In this document: positions 10,854 through 23,524 of the stretch, piece by piece | Layout: each line of letters opens with the position of its first letter | How positions within the stretch are numbered: position 1 is the stretch's first letter | Assembly (NCBI RefSeq): GCF_024498215.1 | Contig: NZ_CP101806.1 | Coordinates: 930,001-994,000 of the forward strand | From: Mycoplasmopsis caviae | Lineage (GTDB): Bacteria; Bacillota_I; Bacilli_A; Mycoplasmatales; Metamycoplasmataceae | Reading direction: 5' to 3' | Length of the DNA stretch: 64,000 bases | Translations under genes and position numbers: made by a program | The notes under the pieces: model-generated | Seen by the model: the letters and a program-made list of their open reading frames with translations, nothing else | Told to the model about the DNA's origin: nothing | The model's database searches: none

Positions 10854-10864
10854 CTATAAAACAG
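10854..10864 (+). repeat. Dispersed hairpin-loop element 5, in the leader of the phase-variable gene
   Basis: CTATAAAACAG inside a stem (TTGCCT with AGGCTTTTTAGAA). It sits between a TATAATAAAAT box (about 10812-10822) and the ribosome site AAAAAGGAT at 10886-10894, so it should be in the transcript leader. Confidence 0.7.
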
Positions 10865-10897
10865 GCTTTTTAGAAAAAATGGATAAAAAGGATAACT

Positions 10898-13800
10898 ATG
10901 AATAAAAAGAACAAGAAAATTGTGACTCTTTCTTTAGGCATCGCAGGGGGGGGATTGCAACTTTATCTTTAGGAGCAATTATAGGGTCTTCAATTGATAA
11001 GTCAAATCATTCAAAGCAAATTAATAGTATTAAAAACATAAGAAACGATTTTAAAAATAGTTTTGATTCTCTCCAAATTAAACATGACAGTATAATTGAA
11101 ATTCTTAGTGGACAAACACTTGAAGAAGATGTTAAAAATGAATTAAATACTCTCTTAGGAAAATATAAGGATCAAATTACAATCAACAAAAAAATTTATA
11201 ATGAACTAGAAGAAAAATTAAAGAAATATACAAAATATAAAATAGGTCATCATCCAGGAAATATTACATATTTAAGAAATAAATCAAATTACACTGAAAT
11301 GATCTTCTTTAATAAAACTGTTAAAAACGCTGAAAGAACAACTAATGAACTTCTTTCATCAAATGAATGATTAATTAAGTATTTTGAAGAAGTTGCAAAA
11401 TTGTCAAGTGAATTAATTTCACTAAAAGATAACAATGATTTACTAATTAATTCAGTTGTTGATAAAGATACAAAATTTAGCGCATTAGAAACTACGCTAA
11501 ATGAATATAAATCTCAAAAGGCAAATTTAGTTGTAAGAGATGGCAAAAGTGAAATTAACAAACAATATGTTTTAAGCGGACTCAAATTACTTAGTGAAGA
11601 TAAGAAACTTTTTAATGATGAAGTTTTAGGTAAGTTAACTAAAAAAGATCAAGATTCTTCAGTAGTTGAGTGAATTCTTAAAAGTGAAGAGTTAAAAAAT
11701 ATTGAGAATATATCAACAATATCAAGCACAAATATGCAAGATATTAGAAACATAATTGAAAAATATTTCACTAATGAAGGTATAGTTAAAAGAAATGCGT
11801 CTATAACAAGAGCTGAAATTCTAAATCAATTAAATATTGCTAATAATAATATCGGTCTTTTAAGTGCCGAAATCCAAACCACAGTATCCAATTTAATTAA
11901 TCCACTTAAAGCAAAAATAGACTCGACTAAAATCCTAGAAATTTCAAGCTTTTTAAATGTAAATAATAAAAAAGTTGAATACGAAAATATGTTTGCATTA
12001 AATGATGAATGTGAAAATATAATTAAGAATACTGCATTAATAAATTTTGAAAAATTTGGATCTCTAATTTCAAAAGCAACACAAATTTTTGCAAATGATA
12101 AAAGTCTTAATATTGAACTTCAAAATTTTGAAAATGTTCAAATCAAAGAAAAAATTAAAACTTTTAATAATACTGATTTAACTATGTTAAATAAGTTTTT
12201 TGGTCTTAATAATGATTGGACAAAAATAAATGAATTTGCTTCAAGCGACAAAGTGAATCTCTCTTCACTAAAAATCGGTGATGAATACTTAAATAAAAGA
12301 CAATTATTTATTAACAAATTCTTTGAAGGTTGAGAAAATGTTTCAACTTTTGCCAAAAAAATTAAAAATGAAGTTGCACCTTTTATAGCAAATTCAATTG
12401 AACAATTAAAAAATAAATTTGAAACCAATAATTTTTTAAGTTCTTCAAGTTTACTCGACTTAAGTGCTAAAAGTGAATCTTACAATTCATTATTTAATTC
12501 TGCAAATGAATTTAAATCAAAATTGCCTTTAATAACATTTTCAAATATGGATTCACTTTTTGAACTACTTACTCAACTTATTAACCTAAATAATAGTGAA
12601 AAATCACTTAATTCACTTTTTGCTTCATTTATTACAAATGAATTAAAATCTAAAATTAAAAGTTTAGATAAAAATGTTAGTGAAACAATGAAGAGTATTA
12701 AACTTGAAACACTATGACAAGAAATTGACACTTTTGCAAATACTAATGATTTAAACTTTGACGAATATACAAAAGATGAATATATAAGCCAAAGAAATTC
12801 ATTAATAGATCAATTTGCCACTGCAAAAAATAACCTTCTTCAATTAAAAACTAAAATTGAAGAAAAATTTGGTTATGGTTTAGAAAGAATTAAAACATAT
12901 AATGAAATGCTTGGAGTTAGAAAAGCAACATTAACTAACTTTAAATTATTTGGTTTTTCATATTCAAAACTAGAAGACCAAGAAGCACTAAATAAAAACT
13001 TAATTGCTAAGGATGACTTGAGCAAACTTAAAGCATCTAAAAATGTGGATGAGTTCTTTACCAATATTTCTTATCTAAATGAGTTGATAACTAGTGATGC
13101 AAATAATATCAACATAATTAAAGAAACAATTAATACAAATGTCAATCCTTCACAATTAGCACCAAAATTGGAACTTGACAGTGCAAAACTAGAGAACTTT
13201 AGACCTTTTAGTCAATTAAGCGACACAGTTGCAATTAAAGATAATTTAGAAACTATCAATAATAAAATTCAAGCTACTAATTCAATAGAGTGAAATGCTG
13301 ATATCAACGATGTTAAAAATTCATATATAACTTTATTTAATACAGTTGATGAACTTAATAATAAAGTAACTGAATTATCTACATTACAAATTGAATACAA
13401 AAATTATTTAAATAATGCATCTGATCATGTTGAACAATTAAGGGAACTTGGAAGTAAGGAACACCAAAACCAAAGTAAAAATACAGAAGTTCTCAATAAA
13501 ATACTTAATTATGCAAAAGAAGATTACATTGATGTAAATAGTAAGGCAAACTTTTTGGCAAAAAGCAGTAATGACGCTAAATTATTAAAAGAAACATTCC
13601 TAAAGGAGTGAGTTAAAGTATTTAAGTCATATGATGAATATTTAAAGCACAAATCCTCAATTGATGAAGAATTTAAGAAATTTAGACACCCTGATGCTAG
13701 ACATACATATGATAAAGTAAATGAAATTATTCAGTGGCAACAAAAATTCATTGATGATGAAATGGAATTAATCTACAAAAAAATTGAAGATAAAACTATT

Positions 13801-15141
13801 TTATGATCTCAGGAATCTTTTGCGAGTGAATATAGTAAATTCGCAAGAGATGAAAAAACATTATTAGTTTCCTTTGTTAAAAACCTTTACAACATTCTTG
13901 TAAATCAATTTGGATACAACAAGATGTACAACTTTGAAGCTCCAAAATATAATTGAGATCGTTATAATCAAAAATTTACTTATGATACAGTGAATATTTT
14001 ATCTCGTGGAGATGTTGAATATGCAAATAAATCTAAAGCAATGGAAGATGCTAAACACGTATTACAAGGTAGTTTAAGACCAGATTTTAAACCAGATTTA
14101 TATAGACGATACGGATTTGACAATATTTTTTATGGGTTACAAAACAAAAATAAAGACCTTAATTCTTTATTATTAAATGCTGGAGGTAAAAGCACTGATG
14201 AAAATTGAGGTCATATAAATACACAAAGCAATTGACTTTTTTCTGATGATGTAAACCTTAATCGTGATGAAATAGGATATAGTGTTGAAAGTTCAATTTT
14301 AAAAATGGAAGAAAACAGTAGCTTATTTATCTTAAATGCATTTTTTACACTATTAAGTAAAGAGTATAAATGAACTAGCGAGTGGTTAAATTCACTTAAA
14401 GAAATTGACAAATTAATAAATGAAACTGAATACAATAAACGATTTGAATTATTTGTTGATATGTTAGCAAAAATAACATATGCTAATATGCTTATGATAT
14501 TAAATTCGATGCAAGCCCAAGAATTACAATCAATCAATGTTGATATTCCAACAAGCGGAGATTCAAATCAAGTTTTCTTAAGAAAAATATTCATTAAAAG
14601 AGCCGGCGTTGCTAAATATCTGAATGTTGAATATAGCCATGATTTAAGCAATCATATGGAGAAACGTACAAGGAATTTAAGTTTTGAAGATAGAGCAACT
14701 CAAATGTGTCGAAGTGTTAATTTTTCAGTTCAGGTCAACACTTCAGGTGATAGAATAATTAGTAATGTAGTTCATGATGAATTAAACCTACCAGTTAAAT
14801 ATAATAGTGGGCACATAATTTCAACATCTGGTCCATTTAATTATGCACTTTTTAGTCAACATAATTTTAGTAATAATTCGAATAATATATATACAGCTTT
14901 GTTCAATAAAATAGAAATTACTAATGTTTTAAACTCACAAAAATTAGAAATTAAGTATTATGACTGATATATATTTCTTCAAGCTTTTGAATTCAAGAGA
15001 CAATATGGAACAATTTGAAGAGAACCAATGGGTGGATACACTCTAATGAACAGTAGTGATATAGAATTCCACAAATGAAACGATTTCTATACACAAGAAA
15101 AGATTAATAAGATTAAAACCTATACCCCTGTTACTGAATAA
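10898..15141 (+). CDS. Giant anchored surface protein, switched OFF by a poly-G tract
   Basis: The ATG at 10898 follows AAAAAGGATAACT. The N-terminus is a signal-anchor (MNKKNKKIVTLSLGIAGG) without a lipobox Cys. A run of eight G at 10946-10953 lies in codons 17-19. With eight G the frame hits TAG at 10970-10972 after 24 residues. The frame that is open from there to TAA at 15139-15141 continues the signal perfectly (GIATLSLGAIIGSSID) if one G is added or two are removed. The ON protein would have about 1414 residues, mostly coiled-coil-like Asn/Lys/Glu-rich sequence, with a denser C-terminal domain (GYTLMNSSDIEFHKWNDF). A phase-variable cell-surface role is likely; the ligand is unknown. Confidence 0.85.
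10946..10953 (+). repeat. Eight-G homopolymer in the coding start (OFF state)
   Basis: One of only two G runs of this length in the window; both are in the 5' part of surface-related genes. Confidence 0.9.
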
Positions 15142-15150
15142 TAACAAATC

Positions 15151-15199
15151 AAAAAGCAATATTAAGCATCATTTTTGCTTAAAATATTGCTTTTTTTGT
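15151..15199 (+). terminator. Terminator of the giant surface protein
   Basis: AAGCAATATTAAGC pairs with GCTTAAAATATTGCTT, followed by a T run. Confidence 0.9.
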
Positions 15200-15330
15200 C
15201 TCCAAATTGACTAACTAGCCCAAAATATAGTGCTTTTGTAATATAATTAATATATAAATTGTGCGTATTTAGTACAAAAATCGCATTTTTTTAGTTTGCT
15301 CTTAGAGGAAACTAAAAGGATTGGAGTAAT

Positions 15331-17829
15331 ATGGAGCTTGAAAAAATTTATGACCACTCACTAATTGAGAGTGATATTGCAAAGAAGTGAAAAGAAAAAA
15401 AGATATTTAGCAAGCATGATTTGAGTAAAAAACCATTTACTATACTCTTACCACCACCAAATGTTACAGGTAAACTACACATTGGTCATGCTCTAGACAC
15501 ATATATTCAGGATACAATAATAAGATATAAGAAACTTAGTGGTTTTGATACTTTTTATATTGCAGGAATGGACCATGCAGGTATAGCAACACAAAGTAAA
15601 GTTGAAAATATGCTTTATCAGAATGAAGGTATTAATAGACATGATTTAGGTCGCGAAAAATTTTTAAAAAAAGTTTGAGAATGAAAAGAAGAATATGCAC
15701 AATTGTTTAGAAAACAATGGCAATCACTTGGGCTTGCTCTAGATTATGAAAAAGAACGCTTCACCTTGGATGAACAAAGCAATCAAGCTGTTTTAAAGAC
15801 ATTTATTACACTTTATAAAAAAGGATTAATTTATAAAGGCACTAAAGCAATTAACTGAGATCCTGTTTTAAAGACCGCTTTAAGTAATATTGAAGTTATT
15901 AACAAGCTGACTGAGCAAGTTATGTATTATATTAAGTATCCAATTTTAAATTCAGATGAACACTTTGTTGTTGCAACAGTTAGAACTGAGACAATGCTTA
16001 GTGATGTTGCTGTTATTTATAATCCAAAAGATAAGAGATATAAGAATTATAAAGATATTAAAATAGTACATCCATTAACAAAACAAATTATTCCATTTAT
16101 TGCTGATGAATATGCAGATATGAAATTTGGCAGTGGATTGATGAAACTTTCAGCACATGCTGAGGTTGATATAGATATTATCAAAAAACATAATTTAGAA
16201 ATTATAGAAACAATCGATAAAGATGGTCTAATAAATTGCCCAAAAAGCCAATTTCACAGGCTAAATAGACAAGAAGCACGTGAAAAGATAGCACAATATT
16301 TACAAGAGAATAATCTGCTAGTTAAAAGCGAAAAAGTAACTTCAAATGTTGGTTATTCAGAGCGTTCTGGCGCACCTGTAGAAATTCTTGTTATGCCACA
16401 ATGATTTGTTAAAATGAACAAGTTAGCCCATGATATTCTAAACCACCTTAAATCTAAGGATGCTGTTAATTTCTACCCAAAAAGATTTATTAATGTTATT
16501 AAAAAATGAATGGAAAACATTCATGATTGAACAATAAGCCGACAACTTTGATGAGGACACAGAATACCGGCTTGGTATAAAGATGACAAAATAAAAGTTC
16601 AAATTGAATCACCTGGAGAGAGTTGAGTTCAGGATGAAGATGTACTTGATACATGGTTTAGCAGTGGTATAGCACCTTTTTCATTTTTAGGTTGGCCAAA
16701 ACAAAGTGCACTATTAAAAAGATATTATCCAACATCTCTGCTAGTTACCGGTTATGATATTATCTTTTTCTGAGTTGCTAGAATGTACTTTTTTGGACTA
16801 GAACTTATGGATATAAAACCTTTTGAAAGAGTACTAATTCATGGTTTAGTTCGAGATGAATTTGGCAAAAAAATGTCTAAGTCTTCAAACAATGGTGTTG
16901 ACCCAATTCAAGTAATTAGTGAAAATGGTTCAGATGCTCTAAGATGATTTATGATTACTAATACTAGTCCAGGTTTGGACATTCGTTATTCAAGTGAGAA
17001 AATTAATTCAGCATGAGCTTTATGTAACAAGTTATGAAATATTGCAAGATATATTCAACTACTGCCAAATGATAAAGAAAATAAGAGAACAAGTGCTGAT
17101 ATTTGAATTCATAATAAATTGGTTGCTCTTAAAAAGAAAGTTGATAAAGCAATGCAAAATTATGAATTTACTATAATCGGCAGTGAACTATCTAAATTTA
17201 TATACAACGATTTTTCTTCATGGTATGTTGAACTATTAAAAATAATGCCAAGTAAAAATGCAGCTTTGGAAAATCTCAAAAATCTTCTTCTAATTGCTCA
17301 CCCATTCTTGCCATTTATTACGGACCACTTATATAAAGTTTTATTTAATAAGGAATTATTGGAGCAAGAATATAACAACTTAAAAATTCAGAAAGCAAAA
17401 AACCTAGAACAAATCGACCAAATAATTTCAGTAGTTAATATATTGAGAAAATATCGTGAAGAAAACAATATAAGCAAGAAAGAAATTCTTTACTATGATT
17501 GCAATATTGAGAAAAATGAATTTATTATAAATTCACTAAAAGCACTATCAAACAGTGAAATTAGTCAAAACAAAGATACTTTATTTGTTGATGGAAACAT
17601 TAATGTTTATATTAAGGAATCTGCTGAACAAAAAAAATTATATATTGCTAAATTAAATGAGAAAATTGCTCATCTCGAAAATGAAATAAAACGTTCAAAT
17701 GCTATTTTAAATAACCAAAACTTTATAGCAAAAGCTCCTGCAAATAAAGTGGAAGAAGAAAAGCAAAAATTAGCTAAATATCAAGAAGAATACAACAAAT
17801 ACAAGGAGGAATTAGAATGAAAATCTTAG
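15331..17829 (+). CDS. valS: Valyl-tRNA synthetase
   Basis: Charges tRNA-Val with valine in the cytoplasm. 832 residues, class I synthetase. The HIGH motif is at about residues 50-53 (GKLHIGHAL) and KMSKS at about 515 ([11 protein letters not shown]). The C-terminal ~80 residues are the Lys/Glu coiled-coil arm typical of ValRS. It is slightly short for the family. Under the standard code it would seem to end at TGA 17818; read as Trp, it ends at TAG 17827-17829, so it overlaps folD by 13 bases. No T-box was recognised upstream. Confidence 0.96.
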
Positions 17830-18671
17830 ATGGTAAAAGTCTTGCAAAAAAAAGAACAGAAGAACTTATTGTACAATTCAAAGACATAAGAGAAAAATTG
17901 GGGCGTAAACCAATTTTATCTATCATTCAAGTTGGAGATAATCCTGCCTCAACTCAATATATTAAAAACAAAATGAAAAAGGCGGAAGAATTAGGTGTTG
18001 AAGCAATTCATCATCATTTTCCAGCAGATATTAGACAAAAAGATCTTCTTAAAAAATTAGATGTTATTAATGAAAAGGCTGATGGTATTATTATTCAACT
18101 TCCTTTACCAAAAGAATCTGCTACTCAAGTTATCTTAGACAGTGTCAGAATTGAAAAGGACATTGATGGATTATGTACTAGAAATGCATTTAATTTCTAT
18201 AATCAAACAGATGATTTTACATTGGTTCCAGCAACTGCTCTTGGGATATTAGACCTTTTACATAGTTACAAGGTTGAACTTTATGAAAAACGTGTTGCAG
18301 TTATCGGGCGTTCAATTTTAGTTGGTAAACCAACTGCTTTCTTACTTAAACAAGAAGGTTGCAATGTTTCAACCTACAATAGAAACACAGGTATTAAAGG
18401 TGTTGAAAGTGCCGACATTGTTGTTGTTGCCGCAGGTGAAGCTAAACTACTCAAAAAGGCTAATGTTAAAGAGGGGGCAGTAGTAATTGATGTTGGTGCT
18501 AACTGAGTTGAGGAAGATGGTCAAAAAGTGCTTTACGGTGATGTTGACATTGAAACAATGCCAAATCATCTCAGTGCATTTGCACCTGTTCCTGGTGGAG
18601 TTGGACCAATGACAATTGTGTCGCTATTTAGCAACTTGGCTAAATCAATTATTCATGTTCATAGACTTTAA
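17817..18671 (+). CDS. folD: Methylenetetrahydrofolate dehydrogenase/cyclohydrolase
   Basis: Interconverts methylene-THF, methenyl-THF and formyl-THF, with NADP as cofactor. 284 residues, normal length. Seen: the active-site stretch ending [25 protein letters not shown], and the nucleotide-binding part [13 protein letters not shown], then [11 protein letters not shown]. The ribosome site AAGGAGG (17803-17809) lies inside valS, so translation is probably coupled. Confidence 0.96.
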
Positions 18672-18681
18672 TTCTTAAATT

Positions 18682-18702
18682 GAACCTAATGGTTCTTTTT
18701 TA
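18682..18702 (+). terminator. Terminator of valS-folD
   Basis: GAACC-TAAT-GGTTC followed by six T. Confidence 0.9.
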
Positions 18703-18791
18703 TTTTTAAGGTAAAATTTGCATTTTAAATTATTTAATATTAAATCTAGTAATATTTATTAAATATAAATTAGAGTTTTTGGAGGCAGATT

Positions 18792-19745
18792 ATGAAATTC
18801 ACATCATTAATTGAAAAGAGAGTTAAAGCAATAAAAACTACAAAAAGGATAATTTTTGTTGATGGTGATGATACTCGTGCACTTGAAGCTGTTAAACAAC
18901 TTGAAAAATTTAAGAACATTGAAATCACACTTTTAACAGAGAATGATGTTAATCTTCAAACAAGTGCAAAAGTTATAGACATTAACAAAGATAAACAACT
19001 TCAAGATCAACTTGCACAAAAATATTTTGAACTGCGAAAAGGTAAGGAGTCTATTGAACAAGCTCAAAAAAGTTTACAAAGTCGACCTTTTTATGCAATG
19101 ATGCTCTTAGCGACAGGACAAGCAGATGGTGTAGTTGGTGGCCTTAATTATTCAACAGCAGATATATTAAGAGCAGCTTTTAAGGCAATTGGTTCAAAAG
19201 AAGGTATAAAAACCATTTCATCAGTTATGGTTCTTCACAATAATAAAAATACTTATTTCTTTAGTGATATATCTGTAAATGTTAAACCTGACCAAAGTTC
19301 ACTAGTTGAAATTGGTCTTAATGCAGCAGAATTTGCTCAAAGTATGGGTTATGATCCTAAATTGGCATTTTTGAGTTTTTCAACAAACTATTCAGCAAAA
19401 ACACCAGAAAGCGAATTGGTTCACAAAGCAACAGAAGAATTTAATTCAATTTATAATGGTACAAAAGCTATTGGTGAAATTCAACTTGACGCCGCTCTTG
19501 ACTTAGAAGTTAGAAAAGCTAAATACAAATTAGAAAATTATAATGAGCCGGCTAATACACTAATTTTCCCTGACTTAGGTGCTGGTAACATAGGATATAA
19601 ATTAGTTCAAAGGTTAGGTGGTTATGGGGCTATTGGACCAATAGTTGTTGGGACCAAAATGCCAGTTAATGACCTTTCAAGAGGTTCAAGTGTTAGTGAT
19701 GTAGTCAACACAATATTAATTACAATATTACAATCAGTTAAATAA
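18792..19745 (+). CDS. pta: Phosphate acetyltransferase
   Basis: Converts acetyl-CoA and phosphate to acetyl-phosphate, which AckA then uses to make ATP. 317 residues, the short single-domain form. Characteristic stretches: GQADGVVGGLNYSTADILRA near 110-130, FLSFSTNYSAK, and LIFPDLGAGNIGYKLVQRLG near the C-terminus. The ribosome site is GGAGG. It is followed after 9 bases by ackA, the classical pair. Confidence 0.96.
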   Translation: MKFTSLIEKRVKAIKTTKRIIFVDGDDTRALEAVKQLEKFKNIEITLLTENDVNLQTSAKVIDINKDKQLQDQLAQKYFELRKGKESIEQAQKSLQSRPFYAMMLLATGQADGVVGGLNYSTADILRAAFKAIGSKEGIKTISSVMVLHNNKNTYFFSDISVNVKPDQSSLVEIGLNAAEFAQSMGYDPKLAFLSFSTNYSAKTPESELVHKATEEFNSIYNGTKAIGEIQLDAALDLEVRKAKYKLENYNEPANTLIFPDLGAGNIGYKLVQRLGGYGAIGPIVVGTKMPVNDLSRGSSVSDVVNTILITILQSVK

Positions 19746-19754
19746 GGAGTTATT

Positions 19755-20948
19755 ATGAGTAAACAAAAAGTTTTAGTTATTAATGCAGGAAGTAGTTCAA
19801 TTAAGTTATCACTTTTTGATAAGCGAACACTACAAATTATTGCTAATGGTATTGCTGAAAGAATTACACTTGGTGAAGGTAAAGTAACAATTAAATACAA
19901 TTCACAAGCATTCAATCGTGATGTGACAATGCCAAATCATACTGTTGCAGTTGAGAACATTTTAGACTTAATGTCGCAAATTGGACTAATTGATAATCCT
20001 GAAGAAATTGAGCTTATTGGTTTTAGAGTGGTACATGGTGGCCCTTATTTTACAACAAGTGTTAAATTAAATGCTAATGAAATAGACTTAATTGAAAAAG
20101 CAAAAATTTATGCTCCTTTGCACAACCCTGGTGCAGTTCAAGCGATGAAAGCATTTAAAAAGGTTATGCCACATGCAAAAATGAGTGTTGACTTTGATAC
20201 TGCATTCCATACAAGTATTCCAGATGTCAATGCCATCTATCCAATTCCATATCAATGAAGCGAAGAATTAAAAATTCGTCGTTTTGGTGCTCATGGAATT
20301 AGTCATGAATTTATTACACTTAAATTACAAGAAATACTTAAAAAACAAAAAGTTAATTTAGTTAACTTACATATTGGCAATGGTGCTTCTCTTTGTGCAA
20401 TTAAGGATAACAAATCAATTGATACATCAATGGGCCTTACACCGCTTGCTGGAATTATGATGGGCTCTCGTTCAGGTGATATTGATCCATCAATTCATGA
20501 ATTCATTAGTGAACAACTTGGTTTAAATATTCATGAAATAACTGAACATTTAAACAAGAAAAGCGGGCTTTTAGGTGTTTCTGGAATCTCAAGTGATGTT
20601 CGTGATATAACAAAAGCTATTGAAGAAAAGAATAAAAGAGCTGAATTTGCTTTTGAGCTATATGCACAAAAAATTGCTGATTTTACAGCACTTTATGCAA
20701 ACAAAATTGGTAGCAAACTTGATGCCATTGTCTTTACTGCTGGCGTAGGAGAAAATACTCCTTCAATGAGACAAAGAGTAATTGATAAGTTGCACTTTGC
20801 TAAAATCAAAATTGATGACAAATTAAATAATTCAAAAATTGGTGAATATGCCCTTATCTCAACAAAAGACAGCGATGTTAAGGTTTATGTAATTAGAACT
20901 AATGAAGAATTACTAATTGCAAAACATGCAATTGAGTTGTATAAATAA
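19755..20948 (+). CDS. ackA: Acetate kinase
   Basis: Makes ATP and acetate from acetyl-phosphate. 397 residues, the usual length. Seen: N-terminal LVINAGSSSIK, then FDTAFH, IGNGASL, SMGLTPLAGIMMGSRSGDID, and FTAGVGEN. Start behind AAGGAG, 9 bases after pta; coaD follows after two bases, so pta-ackA-coaD-engB is probably one transcript. Confidence 0.97.
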
Positions 20949-20950
20949 TT

Positions 20951-21379
20951 ATGCATAAGGTAGCTATTTATCCAGGTTCTTTTGATCCTTTACATAAAGG
21001 ACATATTTCAGTAGTTGAGAAAGCACTAAAACTTTTTGACAATCTAATTGTCATTGTTTCAATTAACCCTGATAAAGACAATTTAGAAAATCTTGATATA
21101 AGATTTAATAATGTTAAAAATTCCTTAAAAGACTATAAAACAGTCATTGTGGTAAAAAATGAAAACAATTTGATAGCTCAAATTGCTAAGGATTATGGTG
21201 CTAATTTCATAGTTAGATCTGCTCGCAATAATTTAGATTACAACTATGAGTTAGTTCTTGCTGCTGCTAATAATTCACTTAATAAGGATCTTGAAACTAT
21301 TTTAATATTGCCTGATTATGAAAACATAGATTACTCATCAACGCTACTAAGACACAAACAAAAGTTAGGTAAAAAATAA
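20951..21379 (+). CDS. coaD: Phosphopantetheine adenylyltransferase
   Basis: Adenylates 4'-phosphopantetheine in coenzyme A synthesis. 142 residues. The nucleotidyltransferase start YPGSFDPLHKGH is clear, as are VRSARNNLDYNYE and the end motif SSTLLR. It is a little shorter than the common ~160 residues. An exact copy of the CTATAAAACAG motif lies inside at 21133-21143, coding for DYKTV; this is taken as chance. Confidence 0.92.
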   Translation: MHKVAIYPGSFDPLHKGHISVVEKALKLFDNLIVIVSINPDKDNLENLDIRFNNVKNSLKDYKTVIVVKNENNLIAQIAKDYGANFIVRSARNNLDYNYELVLAAANNSLNKDLETILILPDYENIDYSSTLLRHKQKLGKK

Positions 21380-21960
21380 TGTGAAAATTTGTAACTTCTG
21401 CAATTGATAAGAAACAATGACTTGACTGTAAGAATAGCATTCAAGTTTGTTTTTGAGGTCGATCAAATGTTGGCAAGAGTTCACTATTAAATTCAATTAC
21501 AAATCAAAATATATCTTTTGTATCAAAACACCCAGGTCGAACTCAATTAATAAATTATTTTGTTGATAACAATAATAAATACATTGTAGACTTACCGGGA
21601 TATGGCTATGCAGAAATGCCAAAAGATAAAATAGTTAAAATGAATTTAGCTGTTAGAGATTTTTTAAAAAACGATCCATCCCCAAAACACATATTCTTGC
21701 TTATTGATAGCCGAACTGGTTTTACAAAGAATGATTTTGAAACTTTAAATTTTATCAACTCACTTAAGTGAAATTACGATATAGTTTACACAAAAGTTGA
21801 TAAACTAAATCAGAAAGAAAAGTCGGCACTCATTAAAAAACATAATGAATTGGATAATAACTCAATTAGAGAATCAACTAATATATTTTTAATATCAAGT
21901 ATTAAAATTATAAATTTAAATGACTTAATAACTCACCTAGAGTCTTTGCTTTATGATTAG
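21379..21960 (+). CDS. engB: Ribosome biogenesis GTPase EngB/YsxC
   Basis: Small GTPase needed for 50S subunit assembly. 193 residues in a TGA=Trp frame. Nucleotide-binding motifs: G1 GRSNVGKSS, G3 DLPGYG, G4 TKVDK, with the family's LLIDSRTG strand. The start codon overlaps the coaD stop (TAATG), so the two are coupled. Confidence 0.93.
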
Positions 21961-22013
21961 TCTTATTTCATTATTAATGTATAATTACATATATTAATTT
22001 AATAAGGAAGATA

Positions 22014-23498
22014 ATGAAGAAAAAAATGGCTATTGCTTTGAGTTCAATCGCAATTGCTGGAACAATTGCTAATATTGGTGCAGTGATTTATGTATTGAAC
22101 AAAGTAAATAAATATTCAAATGATATTAGAAAGCAATTAGATGCTTTCAAATTTTCATTAGCAAATCCTGAAGATCCTCAATACAAAATCAACATTGCTG
22201 AACATCTAGCAAGTGAATATACTTATGCAAATTATTATTACTATGAAACATATGAGAGTAGTAAGGAACCAACATTAAGAAATACAGATGAAAGTGAAAA
22301 AAATTATTGAAGAGCTCAGTTAGAATCAAAAGTTGAAAAAAACTGGTTAAAGAATGATGATTTGTCTCCGCAAGCATTTTTAAGAAATCAATTATTTTCA
22401 CTTATTAATAATAAGATGCAAAGAATTGACAAATTTTATAATGATTACAATATTTTTTACCACTCTCATGCAAATGATTTTACCGGAACTCTTTATCTAA
22501 CAGTTTCCCTTGAACACAAAAGCGATGAAAAAAATAAAGATGGAAAAACTAAAAATATTAGTGAGAGAATTAATAAGTGAATTTCAAAAACATATGTTTT
22601 AAATGGTTTCAAAAAAATTACTGAAAAAGAAGTATATGAGAGTAGTATAAACCCTGTTAATGTTCCTCATTCATGAAGAATGGAAGTTAATGAAAAATTA
22701 AGACAGACTTTTTACAAAAAAGAGAAAAAAACAGTTGATGAATTGTTTAACTCACTTCCAAGAGAAGACCTTTCAAGTGACTTTAATAGTAATAAAGCAA
22801 GAATTGCAGAAAATTATGCAGAAATTAAAAAGTTCTTCAATATACCTGAGGAGTTAAACAAAAAAACAAATAATCCGGAATATAAAATTGACACAAAGCG
22901 TGGATTGTGATTTACAAAAGGGACTGATACCTCATTAATTTTGAACTTTTATGCCTATAAAATAGTCCCTGAAGCCGAAGCACCAAAAAATGATAATGAT
23001 AGAACATCACTAATTAAATCAAGAAAAATTGATCTTCAAAAGCCTTTTAAGCAGGAAATTAATATTAAATATTTTGAACTTGAAAAGATAATAAAAGACA
23101 ATGTTGAAATTAAAGTTATTGGCAATGATCAAATTAACCATATAGATTTCAAAACACCTGCTACATCACTTGAGTGAGTAATTAATAGTTCAGAAAATTC
23201 TGGTGTTTATAAAAATGCAAGTAGAGGTTATTACAAGAGAATTCAATTAGACTTTAAGATTAGTTTCAAAGATAGTAGCCTTTATGAATTATTTTATTGT
23301 ACAAAACAAATAGAAGATTATTCAAAAGAAAAAGATAAATATAAAGGTGAACCATTAGTAAAATTTGATGAATTAACTGGAGAAGCTACTTTCTATGTTG
23401 GAATAAAGGCTAAAAGCCCAGATAAAAGATATGAATCGTATAACACAAACCCTGAATTTATTGGCGAAGTAAAACTTACAGGGTTTAAGAAGACATAA
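22014..23498 (+). CDS. Signal-anchored protein of unknown function
   Basis: 494 residues. The start follows AAGGAAGATA. One hydrophobic helix at residues 5-28 (MAIALSSIAIAGTIANIGAV) has no lipobox Cys, so the protein probably stays anchored by its N-terminus with the rest outside. The remainder is hydrophilic and rich in Tyr, Lys and Glu (ANYYYYETYESSKEP). Family not recognised. Monocistronic, with a terminator right after. Confidence 0.8.
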
Positions 23499-23500
23499 TC

Positions 23501-23524
23501 AAAAGAGCAAACGCTCTTTTTTCT
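23501..23524 (+). terminator. Terminator
   Basis: AAAAGAGC-AAAC-GCTCTTTT followed by T's. Confidence 0.9.

Noticed and set aside
15240-15330. Possible T-box or attenuator before valS
   Set aside because: Only very short stems (TGCG/CGCA) are present, and no T-box sequence was found.
21133-21143. Exact CTATAAAACAG copy inside coaD
   Set aside because: It codes for normal CoaD sequence and has no pairing arms, so it was not counted in the hairpin family.
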